64,000 nucleotides of DNA from Planosporangium thailandense (GTDB lineage: Bacteria > Actinomycetota > Actinomycetes > Mycobacteriales > Micromonosporaceae), in the NCBI RefSeq assembly GCF_011947195.1, contig NZ_JAATVY010000005.1, forward strand, positions 186,001 to 250,000, given 5' to 3'. Made by a program: the position numbers and the translations under genes. How positions within the stretch are numbered: position 1 is the first letter of the stretch; each line of letters starts with the position of its first letter. Shown here in pieces: positions 35,628 through 44,260 of the stretch. The notes under the pieces were generated by a model. That model made no database searches. It was not told where the DNA came from and saw only the letters and a program-made list of their open reading frames with translations.

Positions 35628-37087
35628 CCGCCCAGCCTGATCGGCGGGTGACCGCCGCGACTGATCGCGGCGCGGCCGCCGTACTGCCGGCCGTACTGCC
35701 GGCCGGCCTGCCCAGCGCCCGGCAGCTGCGGCTGCGGTTGCGCCGGGCACGGCGTGGGCATCACAGCCGCTCGTACGGTGACGTCCTCACCGACGCGTAC
35801 ATCCTGGTGTGGTTCGTGCTCATGTACGGCTGGGTGCTCGTCACCGCCGGCCGCGCCTACCTGCACGCCCCGGCCGCCGGGCGGGCCGATCCGGGCGAGC
35901 GGTACTGGATCTGTGTCGGCGCGGTCCTGGCCGGCGCCGGCCTGGCCTGGCAGGGGCTGCGGGCGTTGGGGCCGCTGCTGGTGACCCCGGCGGCCCAGAC
36001 CTGGGTGGTCAGCGCCCCGATCGACCGGCGGGCCTGGCTGCTCCCGCGATTCGCGGTGCTGCTCGCGGTGGCGGCGGTCGGACTCGCGGCTCTCGGCGTG
36101 GGGTCCGGGGCGATGGGTACGCCCCATTCCGGAGCGGACCTGGGCTGGGCGGCGCTCGCCGGGGCGACCTGGGGAGCGTCGGGCGTCGCGCTGAGCGTGG
36201 CCGCTCAGGGGGCTCGCCGGGGAGGTCGTTGGCCGCGCCTGGTGGCGGTGACGCTCACCGTGGCCGGCGCGGTCACGGCGATCGCGGTGATCGGGCTCCA
36301 CTTCACCGGCGGCCGTCCCGGCCGCCCGACCGTCCCGCTCACCGCTCCGCTCGCACTCGCTGGCCTGCCGCTGGTCGTGACCGCCGTGATCTTCGCGGTG
36401 CGCGCCCTTCCCCGCGTGGAGCGGGCGACCCTCACGGCTGGTGCGCAGTTCGCCACCGCGGCCGCCACGGCCGTCATCTGGCTGGATCCCTCACTGCTCG
36501 CCGGCATCCTCGAAAACCGCAGGTGGCGCGGGATAGGTCGGGTGCGCAGCCGGCGGTTTCGGGCGCGGGGCCGAGGGTTGGTGCTGCTCCAGGCCGAGGT
36601 GCGCCGGCTGCGCCGGCATCCGCGCGCGATCGTGCTGTGGGCCGCGCTGGCGCTGGCGCAGTACGCCCTGGCCGTCGCGCTGCCGCCCGCGGCCGGGGCG
36701 GCCCACGTCGTCGGCGCGTACCTGGCCGCCGGCCGGTTGACCGGGGGCCTGCGGGCGGTCAGCCGCGCTCCCGGGCTGCGCCGCGCGCTCGGTGGCGGTG
36801 ACACCGGGCTGCGCCTGGTCCATCTCGTCATACCCACGCTCGGTGTGGCCCTGTGGTGGCTCGTCACCATGCCGGTCGCCGGGGTGCACCCCGGGCTGTC
36901 GGGGATCCTGATGGTCGCCGGAGTCGTCGCCGCTGTCTACCGGGCCGCCACCCGCCCGCCCATGGCGTACGGCGGAGTGGTCGTGGAAACACCGTTCGGG
37001 CTGATCCCGGTCGACCTGCTGCGTCAGCTCACCCGCGGGCTGGACGTGCTCGCCGTACTGGTGATCGCGCAGTCGCTGTTCGGCTAA
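35624..37087 (+). CDS. multi-pass membrane protein, DUF6297-like ABC permease partner
   Basis: A 487-residue protein with about twelve hydrophobic segments, a basic N-terminus (RLRLRRARRGHHSRSYGDVL) and LIPVDLLRQLTRGLD near the end. Placement four bases inside the ATPase gene indicates the membrane part of the same transporter; the layout fits the DUF6297 family. Start GTG 35624 is chosen by overlap; GTG 35648 is possible. Palindrome copy E follows. Confidence 0.8.
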   Translation: MTAQPDRRVTAATDRGAAAVLPAVLPAGLPSARQLRLRLRRARRGHHSRSYGDVLTDAYILVWFVLMYGWVLVTAGRAYLHAPAAGRADPGERYWICVGAVLAGAGLAWQGLRALGPLLVTPAAQTWVVSAPIDRRAWLLPRFAVLLAVAAVGLAALGVGSGAMGTPHSGADLGWAALAGATWGASGVALSVAAQGARRGGRWPRLVAVTLTVAGAVTAIAVIGLHFTGGRPGRPTVPLTAPLALAGLPLVVTAVIFAVRALPRVERATLTAGAQFATAAATAVIWLDPSLLAGILENRRWRGIGRVRSRRFRARGRGLVLLQAEVRRLRRHPRAIVLWAALALAQYALAVALPPAAGAAHVVGAYLAAGRLTGGLRAVSRAPGLRRALGGGDTGLRLVHLVIPTLGVALWWLVTMPVAGVHPGLSGILMVAGVVAAVYRAATRPPMAYGGVVVETPFGLIPVDLLRQLTRGLDVLAVLVIAQSLFG

Positions 37088-37092
37088 GTACG

Positions 37093-37140
37093 GATCTTGG
37101 ACAGTTGGCGGGGTGATAGGCCCGCCAGGCGTCCAAGATC
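37093..37140. repeat. 48-bp palindromic element, copy E (hybrid arms)
   Basis: GATCTTGGACAGTTGGCGGG, centre GTGATAGG, CCCGCCAGGCGTCCAAGATC. Left arm has the AGTT of copies B and G, right arm the CCAGG of D and F, so two inner pairs do not match. Lies between convergent genes, five bases after the permease stop. Confidence 0.88.
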
Positions 37141-37156
37141 GCCGGTTATTCGCCGG

Positions 37157-37897
37157 TTATTCGGTGCGGATGATCGTGAATGACTCGGCCAGCCGGCCGT
37201 CCGGCAGGCCGTGCCCGCGCGCCTGGGTGGCGTGCCGTTCGCGCAGCATCGCCTCGAACCCCTCGATGTGGCTCACCTGCGAGGCGTGCGCGCGCAGCGC
37301 CGCCAGCTTCCGGTCGAAGGTGTCGGTGATGTCGACGACGTGGTCCGGTGCCGGACCTGCCGCGTACCAGACCTCGCGCACCGTCCAGGCCTGCAGACCG
37401 TGGTCGCGCAGCAGCTCCGGGAACGCGAACGGGTTGCGCGAGTCCGGGTAGACCGCGCACGTGGTCGCCTCGCCCACCGCCAGGTGGTCCGGGTGGCTCG
37501 GGCCCGCGATGCGCTCCCAGCGACGCAGTGGCGAGTTGGTGAGGACCCGGTCGGGCCGGAACCGCCGGATCGCCGCCGTGATGTCGCGGCGCAGCTCCAG
37601 GGACGGGGTGAGGGTGCCGTCGGCGTACCCGTCGAGGAACTCGACCTGCTTGACCCCGACCGCGGCGGCCGCCGCGCGCTGCTCGGCCTCGCGGATGATC
37701 GGCATCTGCTCGCGTGGAGTGTCGTCGAAGCCGCCCGCGTCACCGCGGGTGACCAGCAGGTACGCCACCTCGATGCCCTCGTCGACCCAGCGGGCCACCG
37801 TGCCGGCGGAACCGAAGTCGACGTCATCGGGGTGGGCGAGGACGCACAGCACCCGCTGGACGTCGGGCAGCGGCTCGGCTGAAGGCGGGAAGGTCAC
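37157..37897 (-). CDS. PIG-L family N-acetylglucosaminyl deacetylase-like protein
   Basis: A 246-residue zinc hydrolase. AHPDDVDFGSAGT near residue 20 and SHPDH near 128 hold the zinc ligands and catalytic aspartate seen in MshB, Mca and other LmbE-like proteins. GTG 37897 is the start; TAAGAT lies eight bases upstream, so it may be leaderless. Actinobacteria have several such enzymes acting in mycothiol metabolism or on sugar derivatives; which it is cannot be decided from sequence. Confidence 0.88.
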   Translation of the reverse strand: MTFPPSAEPLPDVQRVLCVLAHPDDVDFGSAGTVARWVDEGIEVAYLLVTRGDAGGFDDTPREQMPIIREAEQRAAAAAVGVKQVEFLDGYADGTLTPSLELRRDITAAIRRFRPDRVLTNSPLRRWERIAGPSHPDHLAVGEATTCAVYPDSRNPFAFPELLRDHGLQAWTVREVWYAAGPAPDHVVDITDTFDRKLAALRAHASQVSHIEGFEAMLRERHATQARGHGLPDGRLAESFTIIRTE

Positions 37898-37964
37898 GAA
37901 AACTGATCTTACGTCGCCCGACCGGAGTGCAGCCCGCATGCGGCGGGGGCGCCGGGGGCCGCGC

Positions 37965-38261
37965 CTACAGCGGGCCGCGGCCGGCGCGGAGGAGGAGCAG
38001 CGCGAGCTGTACGCCGTCGTCGCCGAGAACCGCGCGGAACTTCTCGAGGATCTGGCGCTCGCGGGCGAGCACGAGGCGGGTGCCGCCGGAGGCGACGCGG
38101 GTCCTGCCGACCTCCTGGGACAGGGCGGCCCGCTCCTGCCACAGGCGGATGATCGTCTCGTCGATCTCATCGATGCGGGTACGTAGCGACGCGATGTGCG
38201 CGTCCGGGGAGCCGGCCCCGGCTGAGTTGTCGTTCATGGCGTCCACGGTGGTCGCAGTCAT
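37965..38261 (-). CDS. chorismate mutase, AroQ-delta type
   Basis: Converts chorismate to prephenate for phenylalanine and tyrosine. The 98-residue helical protein has LRTRIDEIDETIIRLWQERA and VASGGTRLVLARERQILEKF, and ends LALLLLRAGRGPL, very like the intracellular M. tuberculosis chorismate mutase Rv0948c, which is known to be activated by complex formation with DAHP synthase. Next to uvrD/pcrA as in M. tuberculosis. A leader peptide and GC hairpin lie upstream (38314-38421), suggesting attenuation by Phe/Tyr supply. Confidence 0.92.
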   Translation of the reverse strand: MTATTVDAMNDNSAGAGSPDAHIASLRTRIDEIDETIIRLWQERAALSQEVGRTRVASGGTRLVLARERQILEKFRAVLGDDGVQLALLLLRAGRGPL

Positions 38262-38313
38262 CTCTTCAGTCCCATTCTCGCGGTATGGGCCTCGTGCTCG
38301 TCCCGGAACGCAA

Positions 38314-38341
38314 ACGCCCCGGGCTCTGGAGCCCGGGGCGT
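38314..38341 (-). terminator. attenuator-type hairpin in the chorismate mutase leader
   Basis: Read on the minus strand: ACGCCCCGGGCT, loop CCAG, AGCCCGGGGCGT, then TTGCGTTCC. A 12-bp perfect GC stem, 14 bases after the leader peptide stop and 52 bases before the chorismate mutase start, where an intrinsic attenuator would be. Confidence 0.7.
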
Positions 38342-38355
38342 CGATAGGTCTTTGT

Positions 38356-38421
38356 TCAGGCGCGACCTACGGCTGCCGGACTCCCGGAGCCGTAAAAAAA
38401 GTAGTAGAAGCGCGCCTGCAT
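38356..38421 (-). CDS. Phe/Tyr-rich leader peptide of chorismate mutase
   Basis: A 21-residue frame, MQARFYYFFYGSGSPAAVGR-A, from ATG 38421 to TGA 38356. Six aromatic residues in a row (F-Y-Y-F-F-Y, residues 5-10) encoded by TTC TAC TAC TTT TTT TAC; Phe and Tyr are the end products made from prephenate. The codons from the last Tyr on form a hairpin (TACGGCT/AGCCGTA around CCGG-GAGT-CCGG). The ribosome site is weak (GGTGA). Too regular a match to attenuation logic to be chance, but not tested. Confidence 0.75.
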   Translation of the reverse strand: MQARFYYFFYGSGSPAAVGRA

Positions 38422-38620
38422 AGCCACGTCACCGAGTATGCCACGGCCAAGCCCGGCTTTGGCAACCCCGCCCACTTCCTGAGATCCCCATGATCCTGAA
38501 GGGTTCTCCGTGTCCGAGCACGGGAAATCCTTCAGGATCATGGGAGGGGGAGGATCTGCCGGATCCGCCGGGCCTGTCGCCGCCGGGCTTGTCGTACCGG
38601 CGGCATAGACTCGCCCTGCG
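38422..38620. other. intergenic region before pcrA with a 58-bp palindrome
   Basis: Contains the chorismate mutase leader promoter on the minus strand, the palindrome at 38487-38544, and the pcrA -10 box TAGACT at 38606-38611 nine bases before ATG 38621. No gene is seen. Confidence 0.45.
38487..38544. repeat. 58-bp imperfect palindrome upstream of pcrA
   Basis: Arms CCCATGATCCTGAAGG and CCTTCAGGATCATGGG, both 16 bases and perfect, around an inner stem CCGTG/CACGG. Unlike the 48-bp family in sequence. May be a repetitive palindrome or a structured leader element. Confidence 0.8.
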
Positions 38621-41140
38621 ATGCATGCTCTCTTCGAGTACCCCCAGAATCCGACCCCGTCCGCCGCGCCCGCGCGTCCGGTTGGCCCCGACGCACCCGC
38701 GCGCCCGAACGGGGGTCCGACCCGCGATCCGCAGCGCCTGCTGGACGGGCTGAACGACCCGCAGCGCGCCGCGGTGACCCACCGGGGCGCGCCGCTGCTC
38801 ATCGTCGCCGGCGCGGGGTCGGGCAAGACGCGGGTGCTCACCAACCGGATCGCCTACCTGCTGGCGGCCGGTGACGTGCACCCCGGCGAGATCCTCGCGA
38901 TCACCTTCACCAACAAGGCCGCGGGTGAGATGAAGGAGCGCGTCGCCGCGCTGGTCGGTGGCCGCGCCCGGATGATGTGGGTGTCGACGTTCCATTCCGC
39001 GTGCGTGCGGATCCTGCGGGCCGAGCACGAGCACGCCGGGCTGAAGAGCACCTTCTCGATCTACGACGCCGACGACTCCCGCCGGCTGATGACGCTCGTG
39101 GCCCGCGAGCTCGACCTGGATCCCAAGCGGTTCCCGGCCCGCGGGCTGGCCGCACAGGTGTCCAACCTCAAAAACGAGCTGATCGGGCCGGAAGCGGCGG
39201 CGGCCAACGCGGCCGGTCCGCAGCAGCGCACGGTCGCCGAGGCGTACGCGCTCTACCAGCAGCGGCTGGGCGAGGCGCAGGCGCTCGACTTCGACGACCT
39301 GATCATGCGTACGGTCGAGCTGCTCCAGAATCACCCGCTCGTGGCGGACTCCTACCGGCGGCGCTTCCGGCACGTCCTCGTCGACGAGTACCAGGACACC
39401 AACCACGCGCAGTACGTGCTGATCAAAGAGCTGGTAGGCGGACATTCAGGGCCGCAGGGCGACGACCGTTCTGGGCCGCATGGCGAAGCCCGCGGGCCAG
39501 AACGGTCGCACGCGCGGGCCGGAATGTCCGTAGAGACCGGGGAGCTGTGCGTCGTCGGTGACGCCGACCAGTCGATCTACGCGTTCCGCGGCGCGACGAT
39601 CCGCAACATCCTCGAGTTCGAGCGCGATTACCCCGACGCGCGCACGATCCTGCTGGAGCAGAACTACCGCTCCACCCAGACGATCCTGTCGGCCGCCAAC
39701 GCCGTCATCGACCGCAACACCGAGCGCAAGCCGAAGCGGCTGTGGAGCGACGAGGGCGTCGGCGAGCAGATCGTCGGGTACGTGGCCGACACCGAGCACG
39801 CCGAGGCCGACTGGGTGGCCCGCGAGATCGACCGGCTCTGCGACGACCACGGGTTCCGCCCCGCCGACGTCGCTGTCTTCTACCGCACCAACGCGCAGTC
39901 GCGAGTGTTCGAAGAGGTGTTCATCCGGTTCGGGCTGCCCTACAAGGTGGTCGGCGGGGTGCGCTTCTACGAGCGCAAGGAGGTCCGTGACGCGCTGGCG
40001 TACCTGCGGGCGGTGGCCAACCCGGACGACACCGTGAACATCAGGCGGATCCTCAACACGCCCCGCCGCGGTATCGGCGAGCGGGCCGAGGCGTGCGTCG
40101 AGGCGCTCGCCTCGCGTGAGCGGATCTCGTTCGGCGCGGCGCTGGCCCGCGTCGACGAGGCGATCGGGGTCTCCGCCCGGGCGGCCAAGTCCATCAAGGA
40201 CTTCGTGACGCTGCTCGACGAGGCCCGTGAGCTGGCCGCGACCGCGCCACCCGAGGAGGTGCTGGAGGCGGTGCTCCAGCGCAGCGGCTACCTCGCCGAG
40301 CTCGAGGAGAGCCTCGACCCGCAGGACGCCGGCCGGGTGGAGAACCTCCAGGAACTGGTGAGCGTAGCCCGGGAGTACACCGAGCGCGTCGAAACCGCGG
40401 CTGCCGAAGCGGAATCGGAGGAGGAAGCGGCGCGTCCATCGCTGGCCGGCTTCCTCGAGCAGGTGGCCCTGGTCGCGGACGCCGACGAGATCCCGTCCGA
40501 CGACCCCGACCACCAGGGCGTCGTGACGCTGATGACGCTGCACACCGCCAAGGGCCTGGAGTTCCCGGTGGTGTTCCTGACCGGGCTGGAGGACGGCGTC
40601 TTCCCGCACCTGCGCTCGCTCGGCGACAAGCGTGAGCTGGAGGAGGAGCGCCGGCTGGCGTACGTCGGGATCACCCGCGCCCGCAAGCGGCTCTACCTGT
40701 CGCGCGCGGTCACCCGTACGGCGTGGGGTCAGCCGCAGTACAACCCGGCGTCGCGGTTCCTGGAGGAGCTGCCGACGGACCTGGTGCGCTGGGAGCGCAC
40801 CGACGCGTCGTACACGAGCTGGTCCGGTGGGGGTGGCGGTGTCGGTGGCCGGGCGTCCGCAGTGGAGCGCAACAGCAACAGCCGCTTCGTGGGTGGGACC
40901 CCGAAGGCCACGCAGTTGGCCCAGAAGCTGGGCCTCGATGCCTCCAAGCTGTCGACGGCCAGTGAACTGAAGACGGACGTGCCGGCGGTCGCCGTCGGCG
41001 ACCGGGTCAACCACCAGCGCTACGGGCTGGGCCGGGTCACCGCGGTCGAGGGGTACGGGGCGCGGGCCCAGGCTCAGGTGGACTTCGGTGACCAGGTGAT
41101 GTGGATCGTCCTCCGGCACGCGCCGATCGAGAAGCTGTGA
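38621..41140 (+). CDS. pcrA: ATP-dependent DNA helicase UvrD/PcrA
   Basis: Superfamily 1A 3'-5' helicase for repair and recombination, 839 residues. Motifs in order: Walker A GAGSGKTRVL near 67, motif II VDEYQDTN near 255, motif III GDADQSIYAFRGA near 315, motif IV QNYRST, motif V MTLHTAKGLEFPVVF near 635, motif VI AYVGITRARKRL, and the C-terminal GDRVNHQRYGLGRV tail that contacts RNA polymerase in UvrD/PcrA. Between motifs II and III about 31 residues (273-303) are encoded by an in-frame palindrome not present in the family. The M. tuberculosis counterpart is uvrD1. Confidence 0.96.
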   Translation: MHALFEYPQNPTPSAAPARPVGPDAPARPNGGPTRDPQRLLDGLNDPQRAAVTHRGAPLLIVAGAGSGKTRVLTNRIAYLLAAGDVHPGEILAITFTNKAAGEMKERVAALVGGRARMMWVSTFHSACVRILRAEHEHAGLKSTFSIYDADDSRRLMTLVARELDLDPKRFPARGLAAQVSNLKNELIGPEAAAANAAGPQQRTVAEAYALYQQRLGEAQALDFDDLIMRTVELLQNHPLVADSYRRRFRHVLVDEYQDTNHAQYVLIKELVGGHSGPQGDDRSGPHGEARGPERSHARAGMSVETGELCVVGDADQSIYAFRGATIRNILEFERDYPDARTILLEQNYRSTQTILSAANAVIDRNTERKPKRLWSDEGVGEQIVGYVADTEHAEADWVAREIDRLCDDHGFRPADVAVFYRTNAQSRVFEEVFIRFGLPYKVVGGVRFYERKEVRDALAYLRAVANPDDTVNIRRILNTPRRGIGERAEACVEALASRERISFGAALARVDEAIGVSARAAKSIKDFVTLLDEARELAATAPPEEVLEAVLQRSGYLAELEESLDPQDAGRVENLQELVSVAREYTERVETAAAEAESEEEAARPSLAGFLEQVALVADADEIPSDDPDHQGVVTLMTLHTAKGLEFPVVFLTGLEDGVFPHLRSLGDKRELEEERRLAYVGITRARKRLYLSRAVTRTAWGQPQYNPASRFLEELPTDLVRWERTDASYTSWSGGGGGVGGRASAVERNSNSRFVGGTPKATQLAQKLGLDASKLSTASELKTDVPAVAVGDRVNHQRYGLGRVTAVEGYGARAQAQVDFGDQVMWIVLRHAPIEKL
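39439..39530. repeat. 92-bp palindrome inserted in frame in pcrA
   Basis: Outer arms CGGACATTC / GAATGTCCG; inner arms CGACCGTTCTGGGCC (39463-39477) / GGGCCAGAACGGTCG (39494-39508) with one mismatch, plus GGCC blocks. It keeps the reading frame and adds about 31 Gly/Arg/Ser-rich residues between helicase motifs II and III. Looks like a palindromic repeat tolerated in a protein-coding gene. Confidence 0.85.
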
Positions 41141-41266
41141 CGCAGTAGTCACTCCGATTCCGGTCGGCGTCCCCGCCGGGGTACGTTTCGCGCGGGGGCA
41201 TCGGCGCACCCGGCGCGCAGACCGTGGCGATCACGCAGCGCGCGAGATCTGAAAGGACGCGTCACC

Positions 41267-41671
41267 ATGAGCTCACGGATTCGGGTTGTTGTCGCCAAAC
41301 CGGGCCTCGACGGTCACGACCGGGGAGCGAAGGTGGTGGCCCGCGCGCTGCGTGACGCCGGTATGGAGGTCATCTACACCGGCCTGCACCAGACGCCGGA
41401 GCAGATCGTGGAGACCGCGATCCAGGAGGACGCCGACGCGGTCGGGCTGTCGGTGCTGTCGGGCGCGCACATGACGCTGTTCCGCCGGGTGGTCGAACTG
41501 CTGCGGGAACGCGGTGCGGACGACATGGTCGTGTTCGGCGGCGGCATCATCCCGGACGCGGACATCCCCGATCTGGAGAAGCTGGGCGTCGCGAAGGTCT
41601 TCACTCCGGGTGCCACCACCCGGTCCATCGTGGACTGGGTACGGGCGAACGTGCCCGCCGCGGTGGCGTAA
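41267..41671 (+). CDS. cobalamin B12-binding domain protein, methylmalonyl-CoA mutase small part
   Basis: A 134-residue stand-alone B12-binding domain. LDGHDRGAK near residue 14 is the DxHxxG cobalamin motif, followed by [10 protein letters not shown] and GGGIIP. It matches the C-terminal domain of methylmalonyl-CoA mutase-type enzymes. The large catalytic subunit is not in the window. A terminator hairpin follows directly. Confidence 0.9.
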   Translation: MSSRIRVVVAKPGLDGHDRGAKVVARALRDAGMEVIYTGLHQTPEQIVETAIQEDADAVGLSVLSGAHMTLFRRVVELLRERGADDMVVFGGGIIPDADIPDLEKLGVAKVFTPGATTRSIVDWVRANVPAAVA

Positions 41672-41685
41672 CGTTCCCAATAGGG

Positions 41686-41722
41686 GAGGGGCCGGACGTA
41701 CCCCTCACACGTCCGGCCCCTC
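41686..41722 (+). terminator. terminator hairpin after the B12-binding gene
   Basis: A 14-bp perfect stem, arms GAGGGGCCGGACGT / ACGTCCGGCCCCTC, nine-base loop, beginning 15 bases after the stop. Confidence 0.85.
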
Positions 41723-41969
41723 ATGCACGATGCCCCGCCGCCACCCCTCGACCGACAGGGCATCGGCCGTCTTCGTCGTCGCTGGGCGTTTCGCCCGTTT
41801 AGTGCGCCGACATCACATCCAACGATGTGCCCGCGCGGGGGTTACGCCATGGTTGCTCCGTTTTTCGTGTGGGTCTTTGTCATATTTTCGTGCCACGGAT
41901 GTTCGGCTGAGGGGCGCCTGCATTCGGGCGAGGCGGGCTCAGACGTCGGGCGACGCGGGCTGACCGTTG

Positions 41970-41985
41970 TGTGTAATCGAGCACA
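41970..41985. promoter_or_regulatory. CRP/GlxR-like palindrome
   Basis: TGTG-N8-CACA within GTGTG...CACAC, similar to the TGTGA-N6-TCACA site of the CRP family but lacking the inner A/T. 168 bases before sucC. Weak call. Confidence 0.3.
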
Positions 41986-42057
41986 CGTCGCGCCCGCTGC
42001 CGTCACCGGCGTACCACGCTCGCTAGGCTGCGCCGAAGGCGGCCTCACCCGGCCGGC

Positions 42058-42129
42058 GACTGGTCTGGGTCGCGGCGCGTCGTCAAACGCGCCGAGCCGG
42101 AGCCGTCGAGCGCCGAGCCAGACCAGTCC
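42058..42129 (+). other. long stem-loop in the sucC 5' leader
   Basis: Arms GACTGGTCTGG (42058-42068) and CCAGACCAGTC (42118-42128) extend with mismatches to about 20 pairs; an inner hairpin GGCGCG-N8-CGCGCC lies at 42074-42093. It ends 24 bases before GTG 42154, close to the ribosome site. Confidence 0.6.
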
Positions 42130-42153
42130 AAGAGATCACCAGAAGAGGTAGTT

Positions 42154-43335
42154 GTGGACCTGTACGAGTACCAGGGGCGCGAGCTGTTCGCCCGGCACGG
42201 GCTGCCGGTGCTGGACGGCGACGTCGCTACCACTCCGGATGAGGCCGCAGCCATCGCCGAGCGACTCGGTGTGCGCGCGGTTGTGAAGGCCCAGGTCAAG
42301 GTCGGGGGCCGAGGTAAGGCCGGCGGCGTCAAGCTCGCCGAGAACGCCGAGGAGCTGCGCGGGCACGCCGAGCGCATCCTCGGGATGGACATCAAGGGCC
42401 ACACGGTCCACAAGGTCATGGTCACCACGACGGCGTCGATCGAGGAGGAGTACTACTTCTCGTACCTGCTCGACCGCGCGAACCGGACCTTCCTGTGCAT
42501 CGCCAGCACCGCCGGCGGTATGGAGATCGAGCAGGTCGCCGAGGAGAGCCCGGAGAAGGTCGCGAAGATCCCGGTCGACGCCGGCAAGGGCGTCGACGAG
42601 GCGACCGCCCGCGAGATCGTGGCGAAGGCCGGCTTCCCGGCCGAGGTCGCCGACCAGGTCACCGAGATCGCGGTCAAGCTGTGGCAGGCGTTCGTCGCCG
42701 AGGACGCCACCCTGGTCGAGGTCAACCCCCTCGCCAAGGTCGCCGGCGGCAAGGTCCTGCTGCTCGACGCCAAGGTGACGCTCGACGAGAACGCCGGCTT
42801 CCGCCACCCCGAGCACGAAGAGTACGAGGACAAGTCGGCGGTCGACCCGCTGGAGCAGGCGGCCAAGGCCAAGAACCTCAACTACGTCAAGCTCGACGGG
42901 CAGGTCGGCATCATCGGTAACGGCGCCGGTCTGGTCATGTCGACCCTCGACGTGGTCGCCTACGCCGGCGAGGAGTTCGGTGGGGTACGCCCGGCCAACT
43001 TCCTCGACATCGGTGGCGGCGCGAGCGCGCAGGTGATGGCGAACGGCCTGGAGATCGTGCTGTCGGACCCGGGCGTCAAGAGCGTCTTCGTCAACGTCTT
43101 CGGTGGCATCACCGCCTGCGACGCCGTCGCCAACGGCATCGTCCAGGCGCTGGAGCTGCTGGGCCAGCGTGGCGAGCAGGTCACCAAGCCGCTGGTCGTA
43201 CGGCTGGACGGCAACAACGCCGAGGAGGGCCGGCGCATCCTCGACTCGGCGAACAACCCGCTCATCGAGCGGGTCGACACGATGGACGGCGCGGCGAAGC
43301 GAGCGGCCGAACTGGCTGCGACGGCAGGGAAGTGA
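42154..43335 (+). CDS. sucC: succinyl-CoA synthetase beta subunit
   Basis: ATP-grasp subunit of the TCA-cycle enzyme that interconverts succinyl-CoA and succinate. The 393-residue protein begins [20 protein letters not shown] and has [19 protein letters not shown] near residue 48, [12 protein letters not shown] near 254 and [14 protein letters not shown] 42154 follows AGAAGAGGTAG. sucD follows eight bases later. Confidence 0.97.
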   Translation: MDLYEYQGRELFARHGLPVLDGDVATTPDEAAAIAERLGVRAVVKAQVKVGGRGKAGGVKLAENAEELRGHAERILGMDIKGHTVHKVMVTTTASIEEEYYFSYLLDRANRTFLCIASTAGGMEIEQVAEESPEKVAKIPVDAGKGVDEATAREIVAKAGFPAEVADQVTEIAVKLWQAFVAEDATLVEVNPLAKVAGGKVLLLDAKVTLDENAGFRHPEHEEYEDKSAVDPLEQAAKAKNLNYVKLDGQVGIIGNGAGLVMSTLDVVAYAGEEFGGVRPANFLDIGGGASAQVMANGLEIVLSDPGVKSVFVNVFGGITACDAVANGIVQALELLGQRGEQVTKPLVVRLDGNNAEEGRRILDSANNPLIERVDTMDGAAKRAAELAATAGK

Positions 43336-43343
43336 CCTGACAA

Positions 43344-44231
43344 ATGGCTATCTGGCTCACCAAGGACTCCAAGGTCATCGTTCAGGGGATGACCGGCTCC
43401 GAGGGCTCCAAGCACACCCGGCGCATGCTCGCCGCGGGTACCGACATCGTCGGCGGCACCAACCCGAAGAAGGCCGGCACGCAGGTCGACTTCGACGGCA
43501 CCAAAGTGCCGGTGTTCGCCACCGTCGCCGAGGCGATGGCCGAGACCGGCGCGGACGTGTCGGTGGTCTTCGTGCCGCCGGCCGGCACCAAGGCCGCGGC
43601 GATCGAGGCGATCGACGCCGGCATCGGGCTCCTCGTCGTCATCACCGAGGGCGTCCCGGTGCACGACACCGCCGCCGTCTGGGCGCACGCCTGCGCGACC
43701 GGCAACCGGACCCGGATCATCGGGCCGAACTGCCCGGGCATCATCAGCCCCGGCAAGTCCAACGCCGGCATCATCCCGGCCGACATCACCGGCCCCGGCC
43801 GCATCGGCCTGGTCAGCAAGTCCGGCACGCTGACCTACCAGATGATGTACGAGCTGCGTGACTTCGGCTTCTCCACCGGCGTGGGCATCGGCGGCGACCC
43901 CGTCATCGGCACCACGCACATCGACGCGCTCGCGGCCTTCGAGGAGGACCCGGAGACCGAGGCGATCGTGATGATCGGCGAGATCGGCGGCGACGCCGAG
44001 GAGCGGGCCGCGGAGTTCATCAAGGCCAACGTCACCAAGCCGGTCGTCGGCTACATCGCCGGCTTCACCGCCCCGCCCGGCAAGACCATGGGGCACGCCG
44101 GCGCGATCATCTCCGGCTCGTCGGGTACGGCCGACGCGAAGAAGGCGGCCCTGGAGGCGGCCGGCGTGCGCGTGGGCAAGACCCCCAGCGAGACCGCGCG
44201 CCTCATGCGTGAGGTGATGAGCAAGCGCTGA
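43344..44231 (+). CDS. sucD: succinyl-CoA synthetase alpha subunit
   Basis: CoA-binding and phosphorylated subunit, 295 residues. [16 protein letters not shown] near residue 14 binds Co[13 protein letters not shown] is typical; the phosphorylated histidine is in [13 protein letters not shown] near residue 248. Works with sucC, same operon, followed by a strong terminator. Confidence 0.97.
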   Translation: MAIWLTKDSKVIVQGMTGSEGSKHTRRMLAAGTDIVGGTNPKKAGTQVDFDGTKVPVFATVAEAMAETGADVSVVFVPPAGTKAAAIEAIDAGIGLLVVITEGVPVHDTAAVWAHACATGNRTRIIGPNCPGIISPGKSNAGIIPADITGPGRIGLVSKSGTLTYQMMYELRDFGFSTGVGIGGDPVIGTTHIDALAAFEEDPETEAIVMIGEIGGDAEERAAEFIKANVTKPVVGYIAGFTAPPGKTMGHAGAIISGSSGTADAKKAALEAAGVRVGKTPSETARLMREVMSKR

Positions 44232-44260
44232 CGCGCTTTCTCGTAAACCCAACAAGTGTC

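Larger units (their letters stand above)
41723..42153. other. 431-bp control region of sucCD
   Basis: AT-rich near 41855-41890 (CCGTTTTTCGTG, GTCATATTTTCG), where a promoter is likely. Then a CRP/GlxR-like site at 41970-41985 and a 72-base stem-loop just before sucC. A short hydrophobic frame from ATG 41849 has no ribosome site and is not called. Confidence 0.5.

Noticed and set aside
31194-35750. A single 1518-codon minus frame
   Set aside because: Only the part from ATG 32927 is real; the rest runs antisense to the kinase, regulator and ABC genes, which have intact motifs.
39439-39530. Considered as an insertion sequence or transposon remnant
   Set aside because: No transposase, no target duplication visible, and the reading frame is kept; better described as a palindromic repeat.
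41849-42151. Short hydrophobic frame MVAPFFVWVFVIFSCHG... before sucC
   Set aside because: No ribosome site, lies in an AT-rich promoter-like stretch, and the later part has no protein character.
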